The notes beneath the pieces are model-generated. The model saw only the letters and a program-made list of their open reading frames with translations. It searched no databases and was not told where the DNA came from. This document shows, in pieces, positions 47,225 to 58,000 of a stretch of DNA of 64,000 bases. Within the stretch, counting starts at the first letter, position 1, and every line of letters starts with the position of its first letter. This DNA is from Bicyclus anynana (taxonomy: Eukaryota > Arthropoda > Insecta > Lepidoptera > Nymphalidae), in NCBI RefSeq assembly GCF_947172395.1, contig NC_069094.1:84501-148500 (forward strand). The letters are read 5' to 3'. Both the position numbers and the translations under genes were made by a program.

Positions 47225-48454
47225 AACTAAAATAAGAAAAAGTATTAAACTTTGCAAAAGTGCGTTTTTTACTGGATACTTACATTTTTTTGATATTATG
47301 TATATTTTTTATTATAAATAATAATTAAAAACAAAAAAATAATAAATAAATAACAAAAAATAATAATAATAAGAAGACCGTTATATTTTACTACTTATGT
47401 TTCATTATCGTTTGCTGTCTGCTAAAATGACAACAAAAAGTAAAGTCAATTATGATGGGCCTTTTTGATGAACATTATTTCCAATTATTTGTTTTTATAT
47501 TTGATTTTTCTAAGTTTTTTTTGTTTATACTTAAGTTTAAAGATTATTATTAAACCATTTATAAGACTTATTAAAAGACTGTTAGTAAGTTCCTAAGCTC
47601 TAAAGACTGAGTATTATCTAAGTTTGCCTTTCCTAGAATTTGATTACAACTCAAAGTATGAATATGATGCCAAATAATGTTGTAGTTATAAGAATTTAAT
47701 TGTTTTGAGTTACCTTTTTATTAATAGTTGATTTTTCAAGAAGAATATATAGGTACGATTATGTTTGATTACGACACTTTATTTCATTCAAAACCTTATC
47801 CTAAATAATAAGCTTAAGTCATAAAACTAAATAATTCCTGGTGCAACAAAGTCACAATTCAGGACACATTTTTTTATTATGTCTTTTATTAGGATTTTTT
47901 TGGTAATTTAATATAAGATTTTTACGTAAAACTATAGCAAACAAAATAAACAATTAATTTTATAAAAATTTTAAACCTACTATAAATAGCTATCCAGAAA
48001 TACGGAAATAAATGCAAAAAAAATATTAAAAGTCTTCTCCTGTAAAATTAAAAAATGAGCTGTTGTGACTTTGTTGCACCGAAGGTGCGATTTGTCCGCC
48101 GCAGTTTTGATGCGCTAGTGCCCCATCTCTAGTATAAAATATCATTGCTGCTACCACTAGACTGTTGAAGACGCGTTCACAGTAAACTTTTTGTGACCAA
48201 GTAATGTGTGTGGTGGCGAGAGCTGACACAGAACGTTTATGTGAGCGGGCCGACGTGTGCGCGGAGCGAGCAAACAGCGCCGGGTGAGTGTGTGCTCGAG
48301 CGAGCGCTTACATGCTACATCGAGGACGTGCAAGATTATGTACAACACATATTTGCTTACAACTACTTTTATATGGTAGGTTAAACTAGATACGTGAACC
48401 TAACACTCGTATCTAGGTACTCATAGTATATTCACTAGGGTGTAGGTTTTGCAC

Positions 48455-48520
48455 TTCTTTTTTAACCGACTTCAAAAAGAAGGAGGTTTTCAATTACGAT
48501 AAGTATACCTATAGTTTGAT
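48455..48520 (+). repeat. AACCGACTTCAAAAAGAAGGAGG repeat head
   Basis: TTTTTAACCGACTTCAAAAA followed by GAAGGAGGTTTTCAATT is a common lepidopteran repeat start. Weaker relatives are at about 12359-12400 and 29050-29170. Confidence 0.5.
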
Positions 48521-48686
48521 TATGTGATGATAATCATCACATGATCAAGTATAAATAAAATAATAACAATATGTATGAAACAATGGGTCAAATTAAGACG
48601 AGTCAAACAGACAAAAAACAGGGGCTCAATTAATATACATCTAAATATATCTTTGAAACCTTACGTGGTACTTTCGTATCATCTCA

Positions 48687-48744
48687 GTTTCGGCCCGAAT
48701 GATTTTACGAATTTTAAAATTCGTAAAATCATTCGGGCCGAAAC
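48687..48744. repeat. Perfect 58-bp palindrome without a spacer
   Basis: GTTTCGGCCCGAATGATTTT ACGAATTTT is followed at once by its exact reverse complement; the centre is TTTT|AAAA at 48715/48716. The sequence immediately outside is not symmetric. Confidence 0.95.
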
Positions 48745-49045
48745 AATAGATTGGTATTCAGATAATAAAGAAAAAATATTTAGATAAAATATAACATAAT
48801 AATTTGTATGTGTATGAAAAATAACTCTTAAATAAGTTAATAACTTATAAAATAAGTTAAGTATAAAATACAGATATCTTTTGGTATACAGTCAGGTATT
48901 CACTTCACAGCCCTTCACTGAATTAAGAGGAATGAAGAATTTCTTCTTCAATCGATAACCTGTAGATTAGGTTCGCTTGTCATCAAGTGAGGCAGTTATA
49001 GAACAAATAAGTAAGTGATTAGTTGCGAGCCGAGCCCGCGACCGC

Positions 49046-49092
49046 AGCCGGCCACAGGCCGCAGGCCGCAGGCCGCAGGCCGCAGGCCGCAG
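49046..49092 (+). repeat. 7-bp tandem repeat GCCGCAG
   Basis: About six consecutive GCCGCAG units, next to a GC-rich block (49230-49265) built from CCCCGG. Confidence 0.9.
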
Positions 49093-50298
49093 AGTACAGA
49101 TAAAGAGATCAGGCTTTGAGTGTGCCCTCCAGCGCGCCCTCCGCACCAGTCTCAACCCTATGACTGAGGGTCGCGATCGATTGCGGAGTTAATCTGTTTA
49201 ACTGAAACTTGTCCAACTCCGAGTCGTGCGCCGGCCCCGGCCCCCGGCCCCGGCCCCCGGCGAACTTAATGTAACTATTATTGGTTACAGCGTCTGAGTG
49301 CAGCGGTACTTTGGATCGACAATCTGTCGCCGACAATATTCCAGATATTCTTGAATTCATTTACTTTGAACGAATGTATTCAGAGTAGATAACAGTTACG
49401 GAGCAAGTAGCTCACCAGAGGCGGAGCAGCACGTCGCAGGTACGTATGAGGCACGTGTCAATCGTCTGTGCAGATGTAGGTATTGTCACGTGTCTGCAAT
49501 TTGCCTGACAACTGTTACTTCAGTCTGGAACGCAGCTATAACGTATAGTATTTTATCCCGTCATCTGTAGGGATGTGGGTTCAACGATCTACCAGTAACA
49601 GAAGATTTCTAACACGATTCCAGCCGAATGCCTCCTTATTTAATAAGCAGTCAGAAAGTCTGATTGATGAAAACCATTCTTTATAAAAAATAATGTAATA
49701 AAATACGAGCTTGGTGCATTACTCGTACGAGACGAACCACAGTTGGCGTACAACTATAATCTCTTAACGTAACATTCGCGATCATTTCGCGCGCGCTTGT
49801 TATTAAAACGAGAGCTTTTTAACAACGGCCCATTGTCAGCCCCCCGCACCCCGCACCCCCCCGCACCCCCTCTCACCCCCGCACCCCCGCACATTATAAC
49901 AATTAGAATAGAAGCGAGACACCCGTGCCGCTGCGCCATGACATCGCATCAAAGGAAATTTTAAAGTTATTTTTACTTAAACGAGTGGTCTCCGCAAACA
50001 AGCCAGAGGTCGAACCCCGGTGCAAGGTTGCGAGTTCGGCTACTTTTATAAATGCACTGCCAAATTACTTGTAACGCTGATGTAATTTACTATGAACACA
50101 GGTCTCAACAACTCTTAAATCTATGATAATTTGTTTTAGATTGTATGATCAAAACACCTACATTCAAATAAAATCAATAGTTTTCGAATTTATCGCAAAT
50201 AAACAGACAAACAGAGAGGCGGAACTTTGCTTTATAAACTACCATAACACATTTGTATAGGTCGGCCGACGTCGCAACATTTTTATCTGATACCATAA

Positions 50299-50497
50299 TC
50301 TATACTAATATTATAAAGCTGAAGAGTTTGTTTGTATGATTGAACGCGCTAATCTCAGGAACTACTGGTCCGATTTGAAAAATTCTTTCAGTGTTAGATA
50401 GCCCATGTATTGAGGAAGGCTATAGGCTATATATTATCCTATCCTGTATTCCTACGGGAACAGGAACCACGAGGGTGAAACCGCGCGGCGTCAGCTA
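50299..50497 (+). mobile_element. Short Helitron-type element
   Basis: Starts TCTATACTAATATTATAAAG after an A, ends GCGCGGCGTCAGCTAG before a T. Near-identical in layout to 12584-12803 but without the GTTT expansion. Confidence 0.75.
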
Positions 50498-50788
50498 GTT
50501 AATGATAATGATGATAATTCTCAACGAGCAATTCTTGAATCCAAATATAATTAATATTTTGTTGATAGTGAAAACGGGTTATAAGATTACCATAAATGGC
50601 TTTGTTTAATATAATCTATCTATTTTTTATCAAAAAACCCGACAATCAACAAAAAATAACATGTTTATGCAAAAACTGCACGTTGCAGGTAATGCGTTTA
50701 TTATATCTACGAGTATCTACATTATGAATATGACGAGTGCTGTAGACAGCGCTGCCATAACATCTTTAAGAAAACTTTATATAAGATA

Positions 50789-50994
50789 CTAGCGAATGAT
50801 CACAGCTCTGCGTAAAATTACATTTTTTACAAACCCGCGGGAACCATGGATTTTTCCTGGAAGTACCTAGCTTATGTTCAGTTCCAACGTCCAGTTTATC
50901 TCCGTACTAAATTTCGTCCAAATCATTTCAGTGATGTAACCGTAACAGGTACAGACTATTTCGCATTTATAATATTAGTACGGATGTGATACGA
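50789..50994 (-). mobile_element. Helitron-type element on the minus strand
   Basis: Reverse complement starts TCCGTACTAATATTATAAAT and ends in CGCTAG, flanked by A and T. The GTCGCGGGC motif is decayed. Confidence 0.65.
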
Positions 50995-53859
50995 GTATAC
51001 GAGTAGGTACATTACATAAGTAAAACTTGGTAGCTTTAGTTGTATAACGCTCTAGTGGCTCCCAAATACACTAAAATGTGATCAAAAGCCGCCCAGCTTC
51101 AGGCGTGTCAAGCAGTCCGCGTGTCGATTAGTTCCGGCTCTACCGCTAATTCTTGGCACAGATACAGCTTCCACTCTGAAACCGGATGTAGGCTTGGTTT
51201 TATTTCGGAAATATTCAAAAATACCTAGCAGAAAATGCAGCCTTTTCACTTCGTTATACAATTTTTTACTATATAATACACATAATTATTTTGCTGGCAC
51301 AAGGGGTGGCGATGTCATTGCTTGGCTAAAATACAGTGGCCTCCGTAGGCGCGCGCAATTATTATTTATAATGAATAATATTTATGTTGTAAAAGCCGCA
51401 GGACATTATCATAGTCTACATCCAGACCATCCTCAGAAGATGTCGACTGGACGACAATTAATTGTAAAGAAGTGAAGAATTCTATAATAATTTAGCAAAG
51501 ATACATATTTGCCTGACATTTAGCCACGTGGTAACCCTTCGTCAAACACCCTTGAAAAGAAAGGTAGATATTTGAAGATATCTGAAACTACATTTGGTTG
51601 AGTTACCGTGTGGTAAGTCTTTCGTCTACCGAAATGATTTCTTGTATTACCTCTGCCACAAAATACATTTATAACACATTTGCTCTTCAAGTATCGCTTA
51701 TTTCACCAATTTCATTATCGTAATGTATCTCATTACGCACATGTGCCGTAATGTAATGTAAAATGCACATGTGCCGTAATGTATTAAAAAACCTTTAACA
51801 TCCGTCTAATAACGAACGGGACTTTTGTATATCTTGGCATAGAGTTTTTAGTAAAATTAACTTTGTGAGATAAAATATAGTAAAAAACATTTAATTCTTT
51901 AATTTTAATAATTTTGACAATAAATGTATCTGTATCAGAAACACAAAAATATTTTATATTTAAAGTAAATAATTTACTTTATTTATGGCACCGCCTTTAA
52001 ACTGATCAGAAGGTAGCACATAGTTAAGATGTTATTTTTTGCTTTTTAGTTTAGGTTAATTTTAGAGTTTAGAATTTTTTTATTAAAATTTTTTATGTGC
52101 CTCTACTAAAATAATATAAATACTTTTTATTAATCCCCGACGCAAAAAAAGTAGTCTTGTATGTTTGACCGCTAAGTGTGTCGGTATTGTGTCTGTCTAC
52201 ATAATTATTCTCTATCTTTATTTGTTTGCTTCATAGCGGCAACAGTGCCGAGCTACAACACACACGGTCCGATCGTGACCTTGCATGCGGTACTCAGTTA
52301 TAACACGTATCCGCAACTCACAGACCTGCAACAAAAAGCTTCAATGCATTTTCATCTTATCGTACGAAAATATAATATCTCACATACATATGATGCTGCC
52401 TCAGAATACAGAAAACCACCAGAAGCCACGTTTAGATGTCATTCTATAGTGCGCAGTGTGTCCAAAAATTGTACACAACAGCCTGCACTCGTCGCAATTC
52501 TCACCCGCGTAATGTTGCTAGTAAATGAGACTGTTAAATTTTTCCCTATTTTGTGGTAAAAATTTATAATGTTAAAAGGAAAACAATAAGTGTACAGTTC
52601 ATCACATTAAATGTTAACTTGTATGGTAAATAATAAAAACAGTGGGACCGGTTTTCTAGTGATTGCTAAGAGTCAGCAAGAAAATGAACTCTAAAAAATT
52701 TAAGACAAGGACAAAAAAATAATAGATATAATAAGACGGTTATTATAAAACTTATCAACTAACAAACTAAAGAAATACATATTTACAATAATAATTTTAT
52801 ATATTCCATATAATTATATTATATTATTATTATAAATATGTATTTCAATCGCGTGCATAGTTATTATTATCTCGTCTTATTTCTCTAATTTTTATGTTTC
52901 TTAAAATTCAAGTATAAATAAGGCCATTTAATTGGTTTAATATCTTTTAAGAATGTGTTTTGAAGATAAAAATATTTTATTTAATCCTCTTGCTCAAACA
53001 AACAAGCAAACAAGTAGGTACACAAACAAACAAAAGACCAAACAAGCACACAAAAACAAACAAATTACCACAATTTTATTTCAACTTAATTGCCGGAACC
53101 TATGCCTACCTATTTAGTTGATTAATATTTTACATAAATAATAAATCCTTGAATTGAAATTAAAAGTAGGGAAAATCAAAGCAATTACATTGGCAACACT
53201 TACAAAATGAAGTCATCGGTTTCTATGACAACTAAATTCACGTAAAAATTATTCATTATTTTAACATAAGAATATTTATTTGTGCTACTTATACGTGAAA
53301 TGTGATCCTATTCAGTTTCTTTTTTTTACCAACGGCATTTTTACACGAAGGAATAGCACAAGACGGCTTAATTTAATTAAATTTGTCACCTGTATAGCAC
53401 GTCAAACAACACGACAAACACAGAGTGAGTAATCGTAAAATGTGTAGTTTAAATGGCTTCACTTCTTTGCGCTATCACTCCTTCTGGTGGTTTTCTGTAT
53501 TCTGAGGATGCTGCACGATTACGTATTTATTCTAATGTGTGTTGTAAATATAGCGGTAGGTAGGAAGGTATCACGGAGACGCATAACTTGTTTTGATATG
53601 GCTAACCGGAATGTCTGCTACAAGCTTATGTCATTTATAATTATTTGTTCATTAGCTTGTATAAGGAAAAATCATCGCGGCCGTTTTATATCATTCCACT
53701 GGCAGATGCCCGCGATTTCGTCCGCGTGAACATCGATGTACTTTCGACCCCTTCGCCCCTTCTATTTATATTTTCGTATGTTTTGTATATAATAAATACA
53801 AAATCACAAGTCCTCGGCCAAAGGCCAAAAGTGCTCGTTTTTAGTGCTTGAATGAAATG

Positions 53860-54560
53860 CTAATGAGGGACTTTCATAAAAAAAGTTCAACCTTTACTTA
53901 ACCCCCGTAGGGGAGAAATTTTTGAAGTTCTTTTTCATGTTAAACCTACTGTTTGTAGATGATTTTCCTCAAATATGACTTGAAAATGTTAGATTTTAAT
54001 TTCAGAAAAATTCTAAACCCTTTAGGGGTTGAATTTTTTATCCCTATGCATTTCACATTATATCGATAGTCAATGTAATCTACTAACTAGTCAATGTAAC
54101 TGTGAACAAAATTTGAGAAATGACCAAAGTTCAACCCTTTTCAACCCTTTAGAGGTGAAATTTATAAAGTTCCTTTTTAATGTTAGACAAAGTGTATGAA
54201 GACCAATTTTACAAATATAATAACTGATTTTTATTGTTTCACTGATTTCAACTCATTTTATACCTTCAAGGGTTTAACTTAAAAAAATCTTGGATTACAT
54301 AACATTTCGCATATTTTTCATGATTTATGGACATTTTTTTATAACTGTAACTCTAAAATGGAGGACTTTCCATACAAATTTTCAACTCCCATTTCACCCC
54401 CTTTTGATATTATTTTCACTATGAAAAGTATCCTATAATCTGCTCTATATTATGGTCTCAAACCGTGCTGAGTTTCGTTTGACGCCATCCAGTAGTTTCT
54501 GCGTGATGCTCGGTCAACAAAAATACGGACAGACAGACAGACAAGAAGTCAAAACAAAAT
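53860..54560 (-). repeat. Degraded dispersed repeat with Helitron-like phrases
   Basis: Several phrases such as TTCAACCCTTT...AGGGGT and a tail with GTTTGACGCCATCCAGTAGT plus (ACAG)n resemble inverted Helitron-family internal sequence. A separate short piece near 53706-53733 (CCCGCGATTTCGTCCGCGTG) is the reverse complement of the Helitron 3' region. Boundaries not resolved. Confidence 0.4.
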
Positions 54561-54960
54561 ATTTTTGGCGTCAGAATCGTTTGTATGATTGATTGTAATG
54601 CCCTTCAATAACATTTATTAAAATATCTTCAATGTACAGAATTTGACCTGTTATAGTTTTATTATAAGTACAGATTACGATATAAAAATAAAAATAAATT
54701 AGCAGAATCTGTGCAAATTATCTACCGTATACGAGATTTAAAAATTTATAATTTTAAGTTACTTGTGAGTGTGTGATATCAATAGTAAAAGAATTTTTTA
54801 AATTGGTCCAGCAGTATCAGAGTATATTCAATTAAAACAAACAAACAATCAAATCTTTCCTCTTTTTAATATTTCAATTCGTCTATATAGAGAGTTCACT
54901 AGACCCGGCTGGTAACATGTACAGCGGCCTTTATTAATAATGACTGGTGATATAGGCACA

Positions 54961-54970
54961 TGTATTTAAG
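54961..54970 (+). promoter_or_regulatory. Possible TATA-like element of gene B
   Basis: TGTATTTAAG lies about 55 bp before the gene B ATG, where GC content rises sharply into exon 1. Weak match; no initiator was recognised. Confidence 0.2.
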
Positions 54971-55019
54971 GACGTGTCTAAAATATTTTCGGGTATTTGG
55001 TTAGACTGCCGCGGCGGAG

Positions 55020-58000
55020 ATGCTGCTCGAGTGTCTGCTGCTGGCGCTGGCGGCGCTGCTGCTGCTGGTGCGGCTGCGGCCGGAGAGTCAGCTGGCGCTG
55101 CACCGCCGGCTCGCGGTCAGCTTCCCCTGCGCGCCGCTGCTGGGGCACGCCTACAAGTTCATCGGCACTCACGAAGGTGAACTCATTGCGAGTGTCTGCT
55201 GCTGGCGCTGGCGGCGCTGCTGCTGCTGGTGCGGCTGCGGCCGGAGAGTCAGCTGGCGCTGCACCGCCGGCTCGCGGTCAGCTTCCCCTGCGCGCCGCTG
55301 CTGGGGCACGCCTACAAGTTCATCGGCACTCACGAAGGTGAACTCATTGCGAGTGTCTGCTGCTAGCGCTGGCGGCGCTGCTGCTGCTGGTGCGGCTGCG
55401 GCCGGAGAGTCAGCTGGCGCTGCACCGCCGGCTCGCGGTCAGCTTCCCCTGCGCGCCGCTGCTGGGGCACGCCTACAAGTTCATCGGCACTCACGAAGGT
55501 GAACTCATTGCGAGTGTCTGCTGCTGGCGCTGGCGGCGCTGCTGCTGCTGGTGCGGCTGCGGCCGGAGAGTCAGCTGGTGCTGCACCGCCGGCTCGCGGT
55601 CAGCTTCCCCTGCGCGCCGCTGCTGGGGCACGCCTACAAGTTCATCGGCACTCACGAAGGTGAACTCATTGCGAGTGTCTGCTGCTGGCGCTGGCGGCGC
55701 TGCTGCTGCTGGTGCGGCTGCGGCCGGAGAGTCAGCTGGCGCTGCACCGCCGGCTCGCGGTCAGCTTCCCCTGCGCGCCGCTGCTGGGGCACGCCTACAA
55801 GTTCATCGGCACTCACGAAGGTGAACTCATTGCGAGTGTCTGCTGCTGGCGCTGGCGGCGCTGCTGCTGCTGGTGCGGCTGCGGCCGGAGAGTCAGCTGG
55901 CGCTGCACCGCCGGCTCGCGGTCAGCTTCCCCTGCGCGCCGCTGCTGGGGCACGCCTACAAGTTCATCGGCACTCACGAAGGTGAACTCATTACTGCGAG
56001 TGTCTGCTGCTTCCCATTCCCATGGGAATTGGAATATGCAATTTTTAAAAACGCACCGACAGACACGTCTTGCACTGCTACAGAATAGTAAACATTCGCG
56101 GAGTCGCAAACGGTCGCTTCACGTCGTCTCGGGACAAAGGTATATTGATTTCACGGTAACTTTATTTTCTCGGCTCACTTTGCACTTACTCTGATGTTGC
56201 TACGAGAGTGGAATGAAACGTAGAAGAAAATAAGTTAGCTACTTTAATTTAGATTTATTTACTTATTGTATGCTAACTAAGTCACCCGTTTAAATTGTAA
56301 TACATACATTGTAATTTAAAACTGTTTTTACACCTTTTGTTACAATTTGTTTTATTAATTGTAAAATATGAATTTAACCGAGTCTATACGAACAGTAGCG
56401 TCGCTGTAGTAAAATTTATAATGTTGTGTTGCATACGGCAGTATTACATTTACCCTTGGTCCGTGAAAACCCTCGTAATGTTCAGGATTCTACTTATGAA
56501 CTTTAAATTTCTAGAATTCTCCGCTTGCTCGATATTCACTAGAAGTAGATGATAACTTTGCTGCCTTTTTTAAGGTCCGCTCTACACTCTTGCCGGCTCC
56601 ACATTAGTGTCGTGAATTCACGCGCGAATTCTTGCCATGAATTCTCGGCACGAGTCCATGCCCTCCACATTCACGTTCGCGCCTGTTCACGGAGCTTCAC
56701 GGCGCTAATGTGGAGATCACAGCGTTTGCGACGTTCACGTTCACTTTTTGCGCCGTTGCCGCTGTCCTTTTCTCGTGAACACTCCTCGTTGCAGTGCGTG
56801 AGAGCGTGTGCGTGTATCAACAGAGCATGTGTTGCAGACCGCATGTCGCTGTTCGCCGAGCTGGGGCGGCAGGCGCACGCCAGCCCGCACGGCGCCGTCA
56901 GCTTCTGGTTCGCGCACTACCTGTGTGTGGGTGAGTACACCGATACTGAGCAAACACACAAACAAACAGAAGTAAGTTAGCAAGTCTCCTATTGCGCTCT
57001 GGTGTTGAACATTTCTTGGAAGATAATAAACTCAACATTTCATAAACGAACCTCGATTTCAAGATCCGAAGCCGCATAGGCAAACCAACATATTAACGAG
57101 GCATTAGTTATTATAATGTTATACTGTTTGACCAGCCCAACAACTCAACCCGGCAAACGCAAAATTAAAATAAATAATAATAGTAATAGGCGTAGAACAT
57201 TCGTAACACTTAGGGGTATAAAAATTAGATAACAAACTATTCTCAAACCTACCGAGTATACATAAAAAAACTCTCATTAAGCCATTTCAGACGAGTATGA
57301 GAACTAACACTGAGACACAAAATGCATATTTTTGTATTTATTTACAATACACGATATATTTCTTTATCATAAAGATTACATTACTTAATGTACTTTCCGT
57401 AGCGATATCGGACCCGGTGTCGGCGAGCGTGGTGCTGAGAAGCAGTTTCGACAAATGGCCCATCACCCACTTCATGCGCCACCTGCTGGGGAACGGGGCG
57501 GTGTTCGGGGACGGTGAGCGGAGGGTGTTGTTGCTTCAAGTGATGGGTGTCGAGTGGGTACATAGGACTACAGTGAAACATGAAAGGAGTATTCACTCAG
57601 AAATGCTATGTACATTGTACAGCCTCGTGATTGTTAAAAAAAAATATATATTAAATTGAATTTCACCTGAAGTTATATCAGCAAGTTCACCTGAAATTAT
57701 ACCATAGTCTTGTGGTAGAGGAAACATCTCGAGCAGGTGTTCCTGGACTTGGGCACTTGGGCGTAAGTGTAAAGGATTCAGAATGCATTAACACGCTACC
57801 TCACCAGCCTGACATATTCTCTGTGCCAACGCACATAAGATACAAAAAAATAGTATATCAGTACAATACATTACTGCACAAAATTTTTAACAGCAGTGTG
57901 TGACGGTGTGCACATTGCTCACCCAACCTTCGATCCCCACTTATCACACTATCGCTGTCATAACTACTTTATACAAACACCTCATTATTATAATCTTTTA

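Larger units (their letters stand above)
43425..48089 (+). mobile_element. 4.7-kb DNA transposon with 24-bp TIRs and ATTT duplication
   Basis: Perfect 24-bp inverted ends begin CGCACCTTCGGTGCAACAAA and finish AAGTCA-type sequence, at 43425-43448 and 48066-48089. ATTT flanks both sides (43421-43424, 48090-48093). The interior carries one intact ORF of 849 codons. A third copy of the inner TIR motif GGTGCAACAAAGTCA lies at 47840-47854. The TIR tip itself folds (GCACC-TTC-GGTGC). A 4-bp duplication is compatible with Sola-type or similar superfamilies, but I cannot assign one. Perfect TIRs and an open ORF suggest recent activity. Confidence 0.85.
43170..48147. mobile_element. hAT-like MITE split by a transposon insertion
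   Basis: The ends CAATGATAGTTTTATACTAT (43170) and ATAGTATAAAATATCATTG-like sequence ending at 48147 are inverted repeats, flanked by an 8-bp duplication CTGCTACC (43162-43169 and 48148-48155). Eight-bp duplications and CA..TG ends fit the hAT superfamily. The MITE body is interrupted at ATTT by the transposon at 43425-48089. A related uninterrupted copy lies at 37875-38194 in the opposite orientation. Confidence 0.8.
48156..54960. other. Intergenic DNA upstream of gene B
   Basis: Includes the palindrome at 48687, GC tandem repeats near 49050 and 49240, CCCCGCACC repeats at 49836-49890, two Helitron-type elements and a CAAA-rich tract at about 52985-53065. A 30-bp segment (GCTGC...CAGAATACAGAAAACCACCAGAAG) occurs near 52395 and inverted near 53477. 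No gene recognised. Confidence 0.5.

Noticed and set aside
54974..56194. ORFs of 144-160 codons with repeated peptide blocks
   Set aside because: Produced by the 161-bp exon 1 array being open in three frames; they run through donors and have no independent start context.
56624..56655. cDNA adaptor contamination (GAATTC...GGCACGAG-like)
   Set aside because: The string has extra bases, and lies in a MITE-like inverted repeat rich in TTCACG motifs, so a natural origin is more likely.
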